From Gammaproteobacteria bacterium (GTDB lineage: Bacteria > Pseudomonadota > Gammaproteobacteria > Steroidobacterales > Woeseiaceae): a DNA stretch of 54,587 nucleotides. The translations under genes were made by a program, and so were the position numbers. Positions within the stretch are counted from its first letter, which is position 1; every line of letters starts with the position of its first letter. Of the stretch, positions 25,780 to 34,976 are shown piece by piece. The stretch is taken from the NCBI GenBank assembly GCA_022600955.1, contig JAHZJK010000007.1:1-54587 (forward strand), given 5' to 3'. The notes below the pieces were generated by a model that was not told the DNA's origin, searched no databases, and worked only from the letters and a program-made list of their open reading frames with translations.

Positions 25780-26454
25780 CTACCGGTCCAGTGCTCGGGC
25801 GCGACGAGGCAAATGAGCGCGCGCGTCGGTTCGGCGCCGATCAATCACGTTTTTTATGGCAATGGCGAGCGCAAGGCTGAAAAACGCGCCCGGCGGCAGG
25901 ACCATCAACAGCCAGCCATTGTCGGCAAGGACGATACCGCGAACCGGCTCACCACCGAACAGCATGTCCATACGTGCGAACAATGTGCCTTGTCCTGTCA
26001 GTTCGCGAAACGCTCCGATCGCCATTAGTAACAATGCGAATCCGAGTCCCATAACGAAGCCGTCGAGGATGCTCGCACCGACAGGGTTTCGCGACGCGAA
26101 AACTTCTGCACGGGCGACAATTGCGCAATTGGTAACAATGAGGGGAATGAAAATACCGAGTGCGCGATCAAGATCAGGGAACCAGGCTTTGAAGACGAGC
26201 TCTATACAGGTAACGAGGCTCGCGATTATCAGGACATAGATCGGGATTCGAATCTCGGGCTGTATCCAGCGCCGCGTGCTGGATACGAGGGCATTCGATG
26301 CCATCAATACAAGCAAGGTGGCAATTCCGAGTCCAAGACCGTTGACGAAACTGCCGGTGACCGCTAACAGCGGGCAAAGTCCGAGCAACTGCACGAGACC
26401 GGGGTTTTCGCGCCACAGTCCGTTTCGCAGGCTGTCAGAAATAGAGGACGCCAT
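25780..26454 (-). CDS. rsxE: Rsx/Rnf complex membrane subunit E
   Basis: RsxE is one of the two related membrane subunits (with RsxA) that hold an intramembrane [2Fe-2S] centre in the ferredoxin:NAD/quinone-type Rnf/Rsx complex. The 224-residue protein has six hydrophobic helices. The conserved cysteines lie in GLCPLLAV and VTNCAIV. The ATG overlaps the rsxG stop by one base (TAATG). The last 20 residues are Arg-rich and cytosolic. Confidence 0.95.
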   Translation of the reverse strand: MASSISDSLRNGLWRENPGLVQLLGLCPLLAVTGSFVNGLGLGIATLLVLMASNALVSSTRRWIQPEIRIPIYVLIIASLVTCIELVFKAWFPDLDRALGIFIPLIVTNCAIVARAEVFASRNPVGASILDGFVMGLGFALLLMAIGAFRELTGQGTLFARMDMLFGGEPVRGIVLADNGWLLMVLPPGAFFSLALAIAIKNVIDRRRTDARAHLPRRARALDR

Positions 26455-27092
26455 TAGTCGGTTTCCTCCTCGCTACTTTCAGCCGCAAAGATCGCCTCGA
26501 CGTTGCCCTCGAAATACAGCAACGTCTGGCGGATTGCCTTTATGATTGCGCGTGGCGTGACCGAGGCGCCTGTCAGCTGGTCGAAATCTCCACCGTCTCC
26601 TTTTATTGCCCATCTGGCGGGCTCAGGCGCGAGTAGCGAGCGTCCGTCAAACTGCAGAACCCAGTCCGATTTGCCCGTCTCGATACGATCACCAAGTCCG
26701 GGCGTTTCACGGTGTTCGAGTACTCGTACACCCGTTACGGTGCCGTCCATCTCTATGCCTATCAGCAATCGTATCGGACCGGCGTAGCCATCCCGTGCGG
26801 TTACCACAAATAAAGCCGCAACGGGTTTATCTGCCGCGTAAACGCGATACACAATCGCTGCGTCTTTGCCGGGCAGTTCGTGGGGTTGCGGAATAACGAG
26901 CATCGACTCAGTCACACCGCTGTCAAAAAACAATCCGGCGAGCGCTGGCTGCAGGCTGCGCTCGAGCCACTCGGTCTTGTTTTTCTCAATACGATCGGCG
27001 GTCAATTGCCAGGTCAGTGCAACCATCGCAGTACAGACCGCCGCAATCACAGCGAGTGTAACGCCGCTCTTCCACACGGGACGTTCACTCAT
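26454..27092 (-). CDS. rsxG: Rsx/Rnf complex flavoprotein subunit G
   Basis: RsxG is a single-span periplasmic subunit that carries covalently bound FMN. The 212-residue protein has one N-terminal helix (about 8-30) and an FMN-binding domain (GYAGPIRLLIG, EHRETPGLGDRI). The flavinylation site reads TGAS (174-177), where Ser177 stands at the position of the usual Thr. ATG 27092 overlaps the rsxD stop by eight bases; ATG 27122 is ten codons longer. The choice follows the family start MSERPVWKSG. Confidence 0.93.
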   Translation of the reverse strand: MSERPVWKSGVTLAVIAAVCTAMVALTWQLTADRIEKNKTEWLERSLQPALAGLFFDSGVTESMLVIPQPHELPGKDAAIVYRVYAADKPVAALFVVTARDGYAGPIRLLIGIEMDGTVTGVRVLEHRETPGLGDRIETGKSDWVLQFDGRSLLAPEPARWAIKGDGGDFDQLTGASVTPRAIIKAIRQTLLYFEGNVEAIFAAESSEEETD

Positions 27093-28140
27093 CCTGTGCA
27101 CCATAGGCATCGTGGCCGACAATATGAGGGCGCGTAAGGTAGTCGATTGCCGGTACGGCCATGTTCATGATCAGGACGGCGAACGCGACACCGTCAGCAT
27201 AGCTGCCCCAGAGGCGAATCGAGTAGATGATCAGGCCAATGCCGACGCCATAGATAAAGCGGCCCCGAGGACTGGTCGCAGCGGAGACCGGATCCGTGGC
27301 AATAAAAAACGCGCACAGGATCGTCGCACCGGCAAACAGATGAAAACCTGGACTGGCGTGCGAGCCGGGGTCGATCGTGTACATGATTGTTGCTGGCAGC
27401 AGCAGGCCGAGCCCGATCCCGGCAGGAATCTGCCAGCGAATGATCTTTTTGATCAATAACCAAAAGCCGCCGATCGCAAGGAAGTTTCCAATCCACTCCC
27501 AGCCTCTGCCGCCAAAATCACCCATGATCGGAACCGCACGTATTTCTACGACCGTGCGTGCATTGTTTAATCCAGACTTCATCACATCGAGCGGCGTGGC
27601 CCTGCTTACGGCGTCATACGTGAGGCCATCTGGCAATGCGCCAGTCAGTGTGAACGCAAGCGTCTGCATGACCGTCATGGCTGGATAGTCGAGGTCGCCC
27701 ATTTGCGGTGCGACCCACAAATTCAAATGCATCGGGAATGCGACCAGAATGACGACATAGCCAGCCATCGCCGGATTAAATATGTTGAAACCGAGACCGC
27801 CATAGAGATGCTTGGCGACGATGACCGCAAACAGCGCACCTGTCGCAGTAACCCACCAGGGCGTTAACGATGGCAAAGCGAACGCGAGCAAGGCGGCAGT
27901 CACGAGCGCACTGAAATCCTGCAGTCCGGCAACCGGGTTGCGATTGCGCAGCTTCAGCATCAGTGTTTCACCGGCTGCTGCAAACAGCGCGGCGACTATC
28001 AGGTTGAATATGAAACCCGGACCGAAAAACCATACATGCGCAATAGCGGCCGGCACCAACGCCGCAAGCACCTGCAGCATAAGTGAGGGGACGCTGACCA
28101 TCGGCGTAATGAAAGGCGCGTCGTGGCGTTCAAATTCCAC
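27085..28140 (-). CDS. rsxD: Rsx/Rnf complex membrane flavoprotein subunit D
   Basis: RsxD is a NqrB-like membrane subunit with covalent FMN. The 351-residue protein has about nine to ten hydrophobic helices. The flavinylation site is SRATPLD, with the expected Thr. Other family segments are HLYGGLGFNIFNPAMAG and AFFIATDPVSAATS. It lies two bases downstream of rsxC and overlaps rsxG. Confidence 0.96.
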   Translation of the reverse strand: MEFERHDAPFITPMVSVPSLMLQVLAALVPAAIAHVWFFGPGFIFNLIVAALFAAAGETLMLKLRNRNPVAGLQDFSALVTAALLAFALPSLTPWWVTATGALFAVIVAKHLYGGLGFNIFNPAMAGYVVILVAFPMHLNLWVAPQMGDLDYPAMTVMQTLAFTLTGALPDGLTYDAVSRATPLDVMKSGLNNARTVVEIRAVPIMGDFGGRGWEWIGNFLAIGGFWLLIKKIIRWQIPAGIGLGLLLPATIMYTIDPGSHASPGFHLFAGATILCAFFIATDPVSAATSPRGRFIYGVGIGLIIYSIRLWGSYADGVAFAVLIMNMAVPAIDYLTRPHIVGHDAYGAQDE

Positions 28141-28142
28141 TA

Positions 28143-29660
28143 TCAGTCGTCCTCGCTTTGTTGTTGCTTGCGCCTGAGAATCGCGGCAATCGCGGCCGGT
28201 CCCGCTTTCCTGGCTGATTCTTTCTGTTGCGCGAGTTGCGTTTCACGTTCGTCTTGTTCTCGTTTCAGTCGGTCGTTTCGAGCTTCAAAACGTTCACGTG
28301 CGCGGACTGCGCGCGCTTTTTCATCTGCGAGTTCGCGAATTCTTCCTTTCGCAATGCGAAAGTCGGCTGTCAGCGGAATATGACTTGGACACACTAGGTC
28401 GCAACAGCCGCATTCGATGCAATCCGTTAGCCCGAATTGTCGCAGCTTTACTTCATTATCGGCACATGCGTACCAGAATAACTGTTGCGGCAGGAGCTGC
28501 ACCGGACAGACAGCAGCACAATCACCACAGCGAATACAGGGCATTTCCGGGTTGATTGCCGGCGTCTTGGACAGTACCAGGATGCTGTTCGTCGCTTTGA
28601 CGACAGGTACCCGGTCGGTCGTTACTGATTTGCCCGTCATCGGCCCGCCAATAATCAACTGTTCCGCCATGTCCGAGTAGCCGCCGATGTACTCGATGAC
28701 GTCGGCGACCGGGGTGCCGATTCGGGCGCGGACATTGACGGGGTGATTGATGCCGTCCCCCGTCACAGTCGTCACGCGTGAAATCAGTGGCTGGTTATGT
28801 ATGAGCCAGTCGTGAATGGCCGCCGCCGTTCCGACATTTTGAACGAGGCAACCCACGTCTGATGGCAATCCGCCACTGGGTACCTCGCGGTTTGCGACCA
28901 GCTGAACAAGTTGGTCTTCACCGCCGGACGGGTAAATGGTCGGTACCTGCTTCAGGACCAGTCGGTCGTCCTGCAGGGAAGTCAGTAATCTGGCGAGCGC
29001 ATGGATCGCCTCTGGCTTGTCGCTTTCAACAGCAATAAAACAGCTATCAATCTGCAACGCGTGCAACAGAATTCGTGCACCGCTGATAACTTCAGCAGCG
29101 CGCTCGCGCATTAGCCGATCGTCGCAACTGATGTAAGGTTCGCATTCGACCCCATTGAGAATCAGATGATCAATCTTGCAGGTGCGTGCCTGCATCAGTT
29201 TCTGCGCCGTGGGAAACACCGCGCCACCCAGTCCGACAATTCCGCCGCGCAGGATCAGAGTGAGCAGGTCCTCCGGAGTCATTGCGCGGTAACTCGGCGG
29301 GATATCCGCGCGCTTGACCGGTTCGTCCTTGCCGTCCGTCTCTATGACGATACACGGCGCATTGTCGCCATAGCGTCGTGCAATCGGCCAGGGTTCAATG
29401 GCTACAACCTTGCCGGATGATGACGCGTGAACGGGCGCACCGAGTGTGCCCTCAACTTCGGCAATCAGTTGCCCCTTGAGCACCCTGTCCCCAATTTGAA
29501 TCAACGGGTGCACAGGGTCGCCAACGTGTTGCACGAGAGGCAAGACCAGGTGCTCCGGTACTGGCACGTCGATGATTGGCTGCTCCGTTGATACCTGCTT
29601 GTTTGCAGTCAGGCGCAAGCCACCGTGGAGCTTGCCAAGATCATAGGTTGGCGCGCTCAT
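28143..29660 (-). CDS. rsxC: Rsx/Rnf complex Fe-S and NADH-binding subunit C
   Basis: RsxC is the peripheral NADH/FMN-type subunit. The 505-residue protein has an N-terminal lipoyl-like region, the NADH/FMN domain (GIVGLGGAVFPTAQK, ILNGVECEPYISCDD), and two [4Fe-4S] motifs (CIRCGDCAAVCP and CIECGCCDLVCP). A short charged coiled-coil tail ends the chain (about 440-505). Escherichia coli RsxC has a much longer Ala/Lys-rich tail, so this one is compact. ATG 29660 overlaps the rsxB stop (ATGA). Confidence 0.96.
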   Translation of the reverse strand: MSAPTYDLGKLHGGLRLTANKQVSTEQPIIDVPVPEHLVLPLVQHVGDPVHPLIQIGDRVLKGQLIAEVEGTLGAPVHASSSGKVVAIEPWPIARRYGDNAPCIVIETDGKDEPVKRADIPPSYRAMTPEDLLTLILRGGIVGLGGAVFPTAQKLMQARTCKIDHLILNGVECEPYISCDDRLMRERAAEVISGARILLHALQIDSCFIAVESDKPEAIHALARLLTSLQDDRLVLKQVPTIYPSGGEDQLVQLVANREVPSGGLPSDVGCLVQNVGTAAAIHDWLIHNQPLISRVTTVTGDGINHPVNVRARIGTPVADVIEYIGGYSDMAEQLIIGGPMTGKSVTTDRVPVVKATNSILVLSKTPAINPEMPCIRCGDCAAVCPVQLLPQQLFWYACADNEVKLRQFGLTDCIECGCCDLVCPSHIPLTADFRIAKGRIRELADEKARAVRARERFEARNDRLKREQDERETQLAQQKESARKAGPAAIAAILRRKQQQSEDD

Positions 29661-30139
29661 TCGAGGGGCTTCATGCTGATACAGTCCACGGGACAGGGCG
29701 AGACACACAGTTCACAACCTGTGCATTCGCTCTCGATAACGGAGTGCATGAGCCCGTGCGCACCGACGATTGCGTCAACCGGACACGCATTGCGGCAATG
29801 CAGGCAGCCAATGCACAATGTCTCGTCAATAACTGCGACTGAGGGTTCGGCATACTCGGCAAGCGGAATGGCTTCCCTGCCAAGTATCTCTGCGAGGCGC
29901 CGTACTGTTTCGTCGCCACCGGGAGGGCAGAGGTTGATTGCCGTATCTCCGGCAACGACAGCTGCCGCATAGGGCCGGCAGCCGGGATATCCGCACTGCG
30001 CGCATTGGGTCTGCGGCAATAGTTCATTTACCTGTTCCACCAGGTCGGTGTCGCTTGACGGTAACCTGCGAGATGCATAACTCAATCCAACTCCTGCGAT
30101 CAGGGCGATAAGCGCTATTGTGAGTATTGCTTCCAGCAT
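29657..30139 (-). CDS. rsxB: Rsx/Rnf complex ferredoxin-type subunit B
   Basis: RsxB carries Fe-S clusters at the membrane. The 160-residue protein has one N-terminal helix, a 4-Cys domain (CAQCGYPGCRPYA, then NLCPPGG), and two ferredoxin [4Fe-4S] motifs (CIGCLHCRNACP and CTGCELCVSPCP). ATG 30139 was chosen over GTG 30142 immediately upstream; neither has a strong SD. It starts six bases after rsxA and overlaps rsxC. Confidence 0.96.
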   Translation of the reverse strand: MLEAILTIALIALIAGVGLSYASRRLPSSDTDLVEQVNELLPQTQCAQCGYPGCRPYAAAVVAGDTAINLCPPGGDETVRRLAEILGREAIPLAEYAEPSVAVIDETLCIGCLHCRNACPVDAIVGAHGLMHSVIESECTGCELCVSPCPVDCISMKPLE

Positions 30140-30145
30140 CACGGA

Positions 30146-30727
30146 TCACGGCCGCGCCATGCCGGAAAACCCCATGAATGCGAGGGACATAATGCCCGCC
30201 GTCATGAGCGCTATCGCGGTGCCCCGAAAAGGCGTCGGGATGTCGGCGGCCTGGAGGCGCTCGCGCATAGCCGCAAACATCACGAGGACCAGTGCGAAGC
30301 CCATAGAAGCACCGAATCCGTAAAAGACGGATTGTACGAAGCCTTTGGATTCCTGCACGTTCAGGAGCGCTACACCAAGCACTGCGCAGTTAGTGGCAAT
30401 CAACGGAATATAGATTCCAAGCACCTGGTCAAGCATCGGACTAAGCCGTCGCACCATGATCTCGGTGAACTGAACGCTGGCTGCGATTACAAGAATAAAA
30501 CTGATCGTACGCAGGTACTCAAGCTCAAGCGGGAGCAGTACATACTGGTGCAGCAAGTACGCGGTCGCCGATGACAACGTCAGCACAAAAGCCGTAGCCA
30601 GGGACATGCCCGCGGCAGCCTCAAGATTGCGGGAAACACCCAGGAAAGGGCACAAGCCAAGAAACCGGACCAGTACAAAATTATTGACCAGTACCGTGCT
30701 GACAAGAATGACAATCAGTTCAGTCAT
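30146..30727 (-). CDS. rsxA: Rsx/Rnf complex membrane subunit A
   Basis: RsxA is the partner of RsxE. The 193 residues match the Escherichia coli length. Six hydrophobic helices are seen, with cysteines in [10 protein letters not shown] and [12 protein letters not shown] 30727 gives the family start [17 protein letters not shown]. It lies 16 bases downstream of metG and opens rsxABCDGE-nth, all on the minus strand. Confidence 0.97.
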   Translation of the reverse strand: MTELIVILVSTVLVNNFVLVRFLGLCPFLGVSRNLEAAAGMSLATAFVLTLSSATAYLLHQYVLLPLELEYLRTISFILVIAASVQFTEIMVRRLSPMLDQVLGIYIPLIATNCAVLGVALLNVQESKGFVQSVFYGFGASMGFALVLVMFAAMRERLQAADIPTPFRGTAIALMTAGIMSLAFMGFSGMARP

Positions 30728-30743
30728 TCCGCTATTGTAGGGC

Positions 30744-32750
30744 TTACTTGACGCGCATGCCTGCTTTTGCGCCCTCATCAGGCGACAGCAGGAAGATATC
30801 TTCGCCACCCGGGCCGGCGGCAAGCACCATGCCCTCGGAAACGCCAAAACGCATTTTTCGTGGCGCGAGATTGGCGACGACTATTACATGTCGCCCAATC
30901 AGCGTTGCGGGATCATAAGCTGCTTTGATGCCAGCGAAAACAGAGCGTTTCGAGTCGCCGACATCGAGTGTCAGCGCCAGCAGCTTGTCAGCGCCCTCGA
31001 CGGGCTCTGCCTGTTCGATTCTCGCAATGCGCAAATCGACTTTCATGAAGTCGTCAATACTGATGAAGTCATCTTTTACTTCGGCTTCGGGCACGACGGC
31101 GTTCTCCTGCGATTGGTCCACCATTTTCTGAACCTGTTCTGCCTCGACGCGAGTCAGCAGCGGCTTGAACTTGTTGATGCGACTGCCCAACAGCGGAGTT
31201 GATGCGTCGCGCCAGTGCCAGCTGGATTCGCCCAAAAACGCTCTAGCATCGTCAGCGACAGCGGGGATGACGGGTGTCAGATAGACCATCAGGCTGCGGA
31301 ACATGTTTAGCCCCTGCGTACAGATCTGCTGCACCTCTGCAGATTTGTCTGCGTCCTTGATCATTACCCAGGGTTTGTTCTCATCAATATAGCGATTGGC
31401 CTGGTCGGCCAGCGCCATTACCTGTCGCATCGCCTTTGAGTATTCACGACTCTCGAAGTGTCCGGCGATCGTCTCGGAGGCCTCCGCAAACTGCGCAAAC
31501 AATGCTTCGTCCGGCAAAGCAGCTGCGAGTTCGCCGTCGAATCGCTTGCTGATGAATCCAGCGCAACGGCTGGCTATATTGACGAGTTTGCCGACCAGGT
31601 CAGAGTTCACGCGAGCAACAAAGTCTTCCAGGTTCAGGTCAATATCCTCGATCGTCGGTCCCAGTTTCGCGGCGTAGTAGTAACGCAGGAAGCTGGGGTT
31701 CAGGTGATCGAGATAGGTGCGAGCCTTAATAAAAGTGCCACGCGACTTGGACATCTTCTGGCCATTCACGGTCAGAAAACCGTGAGCAAAGACACTGCTC
31801 GGTGTGCGGTAGCCAGCGCCTTTGAGGACCGCCGGCCAGAACAGCGTGTGAAAATACATGATGTCTTTGCCGATGAAATGGTATACCTCGGCTTCACTGT
31901 CCGTGTTCCAGTAGTCGTCGAAATCCAGCGTCTCGTCGCGATCACAAAGCTGCTGGAAACTTGCCATGTAGCCGACCGGTGCATCCAGCCAGACGTAAAA
32001 ATACTTGTTCTCGGTACCCGGGATCTTGAATCCGAAATAAGGCTCGTCCCTTGAAATATCCCAGTCTTGCAGTCCCGCTTCGAACCACTCATCTAGTTTG
32101 GCGACGACGTTCCTGTCGAGGGTTGCGTCCTTCATCCACTGGCGCAGACGTTCTCCATACTCGCTGAGCTTGAAGAAATAGTGCTCGGACTCACGCTTGA
32201 CGGGTTTCGTTCCGGACAGTACGGAAACCGGGTCGATCAGGTCTTCCGGTGAATACGTTGCGCCGCAGTTTTCACAGGCATCACCGTATTGGTCCTCAGT
32301 CTTACAGACCGGACAGGTGCCCCGTACAAAACGGTCCGGCAGGAACATGCCTTCCTTTTCGTCAAAGGATTGCTCAATTGTACGGGTGTAGATGTCGCCG
32401 GATGCACGCAATGTTGCGTAAATAGACCCTACCAGTTGCTCGTTCTCACGCGAATGCGTGGTGTGGTAGTTGTCGAAATCGACCCCGAAATCGCCAAAAT
32501 CGTTGACGAACTCCTGTGAGTACCCGTCTGTCAGGGCTTCTGGTGTGATTCCCAACTCCCGAGCTTTGAGCATGATCGGTGTACCGTGGGAATCTGACGC
32601 GCAGACATACGTACACAGGTGTCCGCGCAGCTTCTGGAACCGGACCCAGATATCCGTCTGGATGTATTCCACAAGGTGGCCCATGTGTGGAGAGCCGTTG
32701 GCGTACGGCAGGGCACTCGTGACGAGGATTTTTCGTTGTGCTTCAGGCAT
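30744..32750 (-). CDS. metG: Methionyl-tRNA synthetase with C-terminal tRNA-binding domain
   Basis: MetG charges tRNA-Met. The 668-residue chain has the class I signatures: HMGH (the HIGH motif) and KMSKS, plus a zinc knuckle (CPVC, CENC) in the connective domain. The last 110 residues are an EMAP/Trbp111-type tRNA-binding domain ([23 protein letters not shown]), as in the dimeric form. It is followed closely by rsxA, so the rsx operon may also be read from the metG promoter. Confidence 0.97.
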   Translation of the reverse strand: MPEAQRKILVTSALPYANGSPHMGHLVEYIQTDIWVRFQKLRGHLCTYVCASDSHGTPIMLKARELGITPEALTDGYSQEFVNDFGDFGVDFDNYHTTHSRENEQLVGSIYATLRASGDIYTRTIEQSFDEKEGMFLPDRFVRGTCPVCKTEDQYGDACENCGATYSPEDLIDPVSVLSGTKPVKRESEHYFFKLSEYGERLRQWMKDATLDRNVVAKLDEWFEAGLQDWDISRDEPYFGFKIPGTENKYFYVWLDAPVGYMASFQQLCDRDETLDFDDYWNTDSEAEVYHFIGKDIMYFHTLFWPAVLKGAGYRTPSSVFAHGFLTVNGQKMSKSRGTFIKARTYLDHLNPSFLRYYYAAKLGPTIEDIDLNLEDFVARVNSDLVGKLVNIASRCAGFISKRFDGELAAALPDEALFAQFAEASETIAGHFESREYSKAMRQVMALADQANRYIDENKPWVMIKDADKSAEVQQICTQGLNMFRSLMVYLTPVIPAVADDARAFLGESSWHWRDASTPLLGSRINKFKPLLTRVEAEQVQKMVDQSQENAVVPEAEVKDDFISIDDFMKVDLRIARIEQAEPVEGADKLLALTLDVGDSKRSVFAGIKAAYDPATLIGRHVIVVANLAPRKMRFGVSEGMVLAAGPGGEDIFLLSPDEGAKAGMRVK

Positions 32751-32780
32751 CTTGCAGGCTTAACCAGGTCGTTGGGCGCG

Positions 32781-32789
32781 ATTATGCCA
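32781..32789 (-). promoter_or_regulatory. Extended -10 candidate for metG
   Basis: TGGCATAAT on the minus strand fits an extended -10 (TG, one base, then CATAAT, five of six). It lies about 31 bases upstream of the metG ATG. The same nine bases occur upstream of the kinase gene at 37572-37580. No good -35 is seen. Confidence 0.4.
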
Positions 32790-32802
32790 CGCCTGCCAAC
32801 TT

Positions 32803-33861
32803 TTATTCGATGTCTTTGACCTGCTCAAATTTATGCTTGTTATTGGCTTGCTGGTACGCCTCTTTACCGGCTACCCATCCCTTGTCGACAAGCTCCATGA
32901 GGGCATTGTCCATCGTCTTCATGCCAACGCCGCCGCCACTCTGTATCGCGGTCTCGAGCTGGTCGAGTTTGCCCTGGCGAATCAGATTGGCGACCGCCGG
33001 CGTATTGATCATTACCTCGAGCGCAGCGGCACGGCCAGGTTTGTGTTTTGTCGGCAACAACTGCTGCGAAACCACGCCTCGCAGTGATGTCGAAATCATT
33101 GTGCGGATATGACTTTGCTTGTCTGCCGGGAATGAGTTGATGATCCGGTCTACTGTCTGTGCGGCGCCATTGGTATGCAGGGTACCCATAACGAGAATAC
33201 CCATTTCCGCAGCCGTAACCGCGATGCTGATTGTCTCGAGGTCGCGCATTTCGCCGACGAGGATGACGTCCGGATCCTCGCGCAATGCGGAGTGCAGGGC
33301 GGCGGCGAAATTCGGGCTGTGCACGCCAACTTCGCGCTGGCTGATCAGGCAGCCCTTGGCGGAATGTACAAATTCGATTGGATCTTCGATCGTCAGGATG
33401 TGACCTTTCATGCGGATGTTCATTTCATCGATCATCGCCGCAAGTGTCGTTGATTTGCCGGAACCGGTCTTGCCAGTGACGAGGATCATGCCTTGTGTGT
33501 GGCGGCACAGTGTACGCACGACTTTGGGCATATCCAGGTCATCCAGGCTCATCGCCTCGGACGGTATTGCGCGGAAAATAGCACCGAGGCCATTCAGATG
33601 CCGGAATACGTTTACACGAAAACGCGAAACGCCTTCAATTTCATATGCGAAGTCAGCTGCATCATTCTGTTCGAACGCGCGTTGTGCAGAGCCATCCATG
33701 ATTTCGCCCATGGCTTCGCGGACGGTATCGACACCCAGTCTTTCGTCCATGATGTGTTTCAGGCCGCCGTGAATTCGTGCTCGCACCGGGTCACCGGATA
33801 CGAAATGCAGGTCGGAGGCATTCTGTTTCAGCGCTTCTTGCAGGTATTTATCGATCTTCAT
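32803..33861 (-). CDS. PilT-family pilus-retraction-type ATPase (second copy)
   Basis: A 352-residue hexameric secretion-type ATPase of the PilT/PilU family. Motifs: an N-terminal PAS-like part (SDLHFVSGDPV), Walker A GKTGSGKST, the Asp box (IEDPIEFVH), Walker B (VILVGEMRD) and the His box (GTLHTNGAAQ). ATG 33861 gives the normal start. It lies four bases after another PilT-family gene. The pair might correspond to PilT and PilU, but which is which cannot be settled by eye. No pilin gene is in the window. Confidence 0.9.
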   Translation of the reverse strand: MKIDKYLQEALKQNASDLHFVSGDPVRARIHGGLKHIMDERLGVDTVREAMGEIMDGSAQRAFEQNDAADFAYEIEGVSRFRVNVFRHLNGLGAIFRAIPSEAMSLDDLDMPKVVRTLCRHTQGMILVTGKTGSGKSTTLAAMIDEMNIRMKGHILTIEDPIEFVHSAKGCLISQREVGVHSPNFAAALHSALREDPDVILVGEMRDLETISIAVTAAEMGILVMGTLHTNGAAQTVDRIINSFPADKQSHIRTMISTSLRGVVSQQLLPTKHKPGRAAALEVMINTPAVANLIRQGKLDQLETAIQSGGGVGMKTMDNALMELVDKGWVAGKEAYQQANNKHKFEQVKDIE

Positions 33862-33865
33862 GGCG

Positions 33866-34969
33866 TTACACCTTCGACTCGTCACCGATATCGATGACTG
33901 GAACCATATCGGTGTCAGTCACGAATCTCGTGAACTTTTTCTTGTCATTGGCAAAACGAATCGCGTCGTCAGGGTCGATTTCTTTGGCGTTTATTGCATC
34001 GAGCAATGCCTGATCCATTACCTGCATGCCCAGGTCCTTGCCGGTTTGCAACTGCGACGGAATCTGGTGTGTCTGGTCTGTCGTGATGAGTTTCGCGATT
34101 GCGCGGTTGTTGACCAGAATTTCGAGTATGGCGCGGCGGCCGCGGCCATCAGGAGTTTTTACCAGCACCTGGGTCACGACGGCTTTAAGACTCATCGACA
34201 GGAAGCCTTTGGTCTGCTCGCGCAACTCGCCGGGCAGGGCGTCGATTACTCGATCAATCGTTTTGACCGCGCCGGTCGTATGCAATGTGCCGAGGACCAG
34301 GTGGCCGGTTTCAGCCGCCGTCATCGCCATCGAAATGGTCTCGGCGTCCCGTAGCTCACCGACAAGGATGACATCAGGGTCTTCACGCATTGCCGAGCGG
34401 ACGCCGTCAGCAAAACTTGTTACGTGAGTACCCAGCTCTCGTTGAATGATCTGGCTCTGTTTGCTCGGGTGAACAAATTCAATCGGGTCTTCCAGACTAA
34501 TGATGTTCAGGTTGCGGGTCTGATTCAGGTGGTCGATCATGGCGGCCAGTGTTGTCGACTTACCTGTACCTGTAGATCCGGTCACGAGAACCATGCCCTG
34601 GTGGTAATCACAGAATGTTTTCAGGACAGGCGGCACGTTTAGCGAGTCGAGCGTTGGTACCTCGCCCGGAATGTGCCGGAACACCGCTCCATAGCCGGTT
34701 GCTTTTCGAAATACATTGACTCGGAATCGACCGCCTTCTTCACCGACATAGGAAAAGTCGAGATCGTGACCTTCCTGCAACACCTCTTTCTGTCGTTTGG
34801 TGAGAATTTCCTGAATATAGGCCTCGAGTTCGGTATCGGATAGCTCGCGGAACTTGATCGGCATCAGGTCGCCATTCATGCGCAGCATAGGTGGAACGCC
34901 GACGGCCAGGTGGACGTCGGAACAGCCTTGTGCGAGGCCAAGCTTCAGGAATGCGTCTATTCGAGCCAT
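33866..34969 (-). CDS. PilT-family pilus-retraction-type ATPase (first copy)
   Basis: A 367-residue PilT/PilU ATPase. Seen are SDVHLAVGVPPMLR, Walker A GSTGTGKST, LEDPIEFVH, Walker B VILVGELRD and GTLHTTGAVKTIDRV. Its C-terminus has an extra 30 residues rich in Asp and Lys. The start lies seven bases after the stop of the HEAT-kinase gene, so kinase and both ATPases look like one operon on the minus strand. Retraction function is by family; regulation by the kinase is inference. Confidence 0.9.
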   Translation of the reverse strand: MARIDAFLKLGLAQGCSDVHLAVGVPPMLRMNGDLMPIKFRELSDTELEAYIQEILTKRQKEVLQEGHDLDFSYVGEEGGRFRVNVFRKATGYGAVFRHIPGEVPTLDSLNVPPVLKTFCDYHQGMVLVTGSTGTGKSTTLAAMIDHLNQTRNLNIISLEDPIEFVHPSKQSQIIQRELGTHVTSFADGVRSAMREDPDVILVGELRDAETISMAMTAAETGHLVLGTLHTTGAVKTIDRVIDALPGELREQTKGFLSMSLKAVVTQVLVKTPDGRGRRAILEILVNNRAIAKLITTDQTHQIPSQLQTGKDLGMQVMDQALLDAINAKEIDPDDAIRFANDKKKFTRFVTDTDMVPVIDIGDESKV

Positions 34970-34976
34970 CTGTCCC

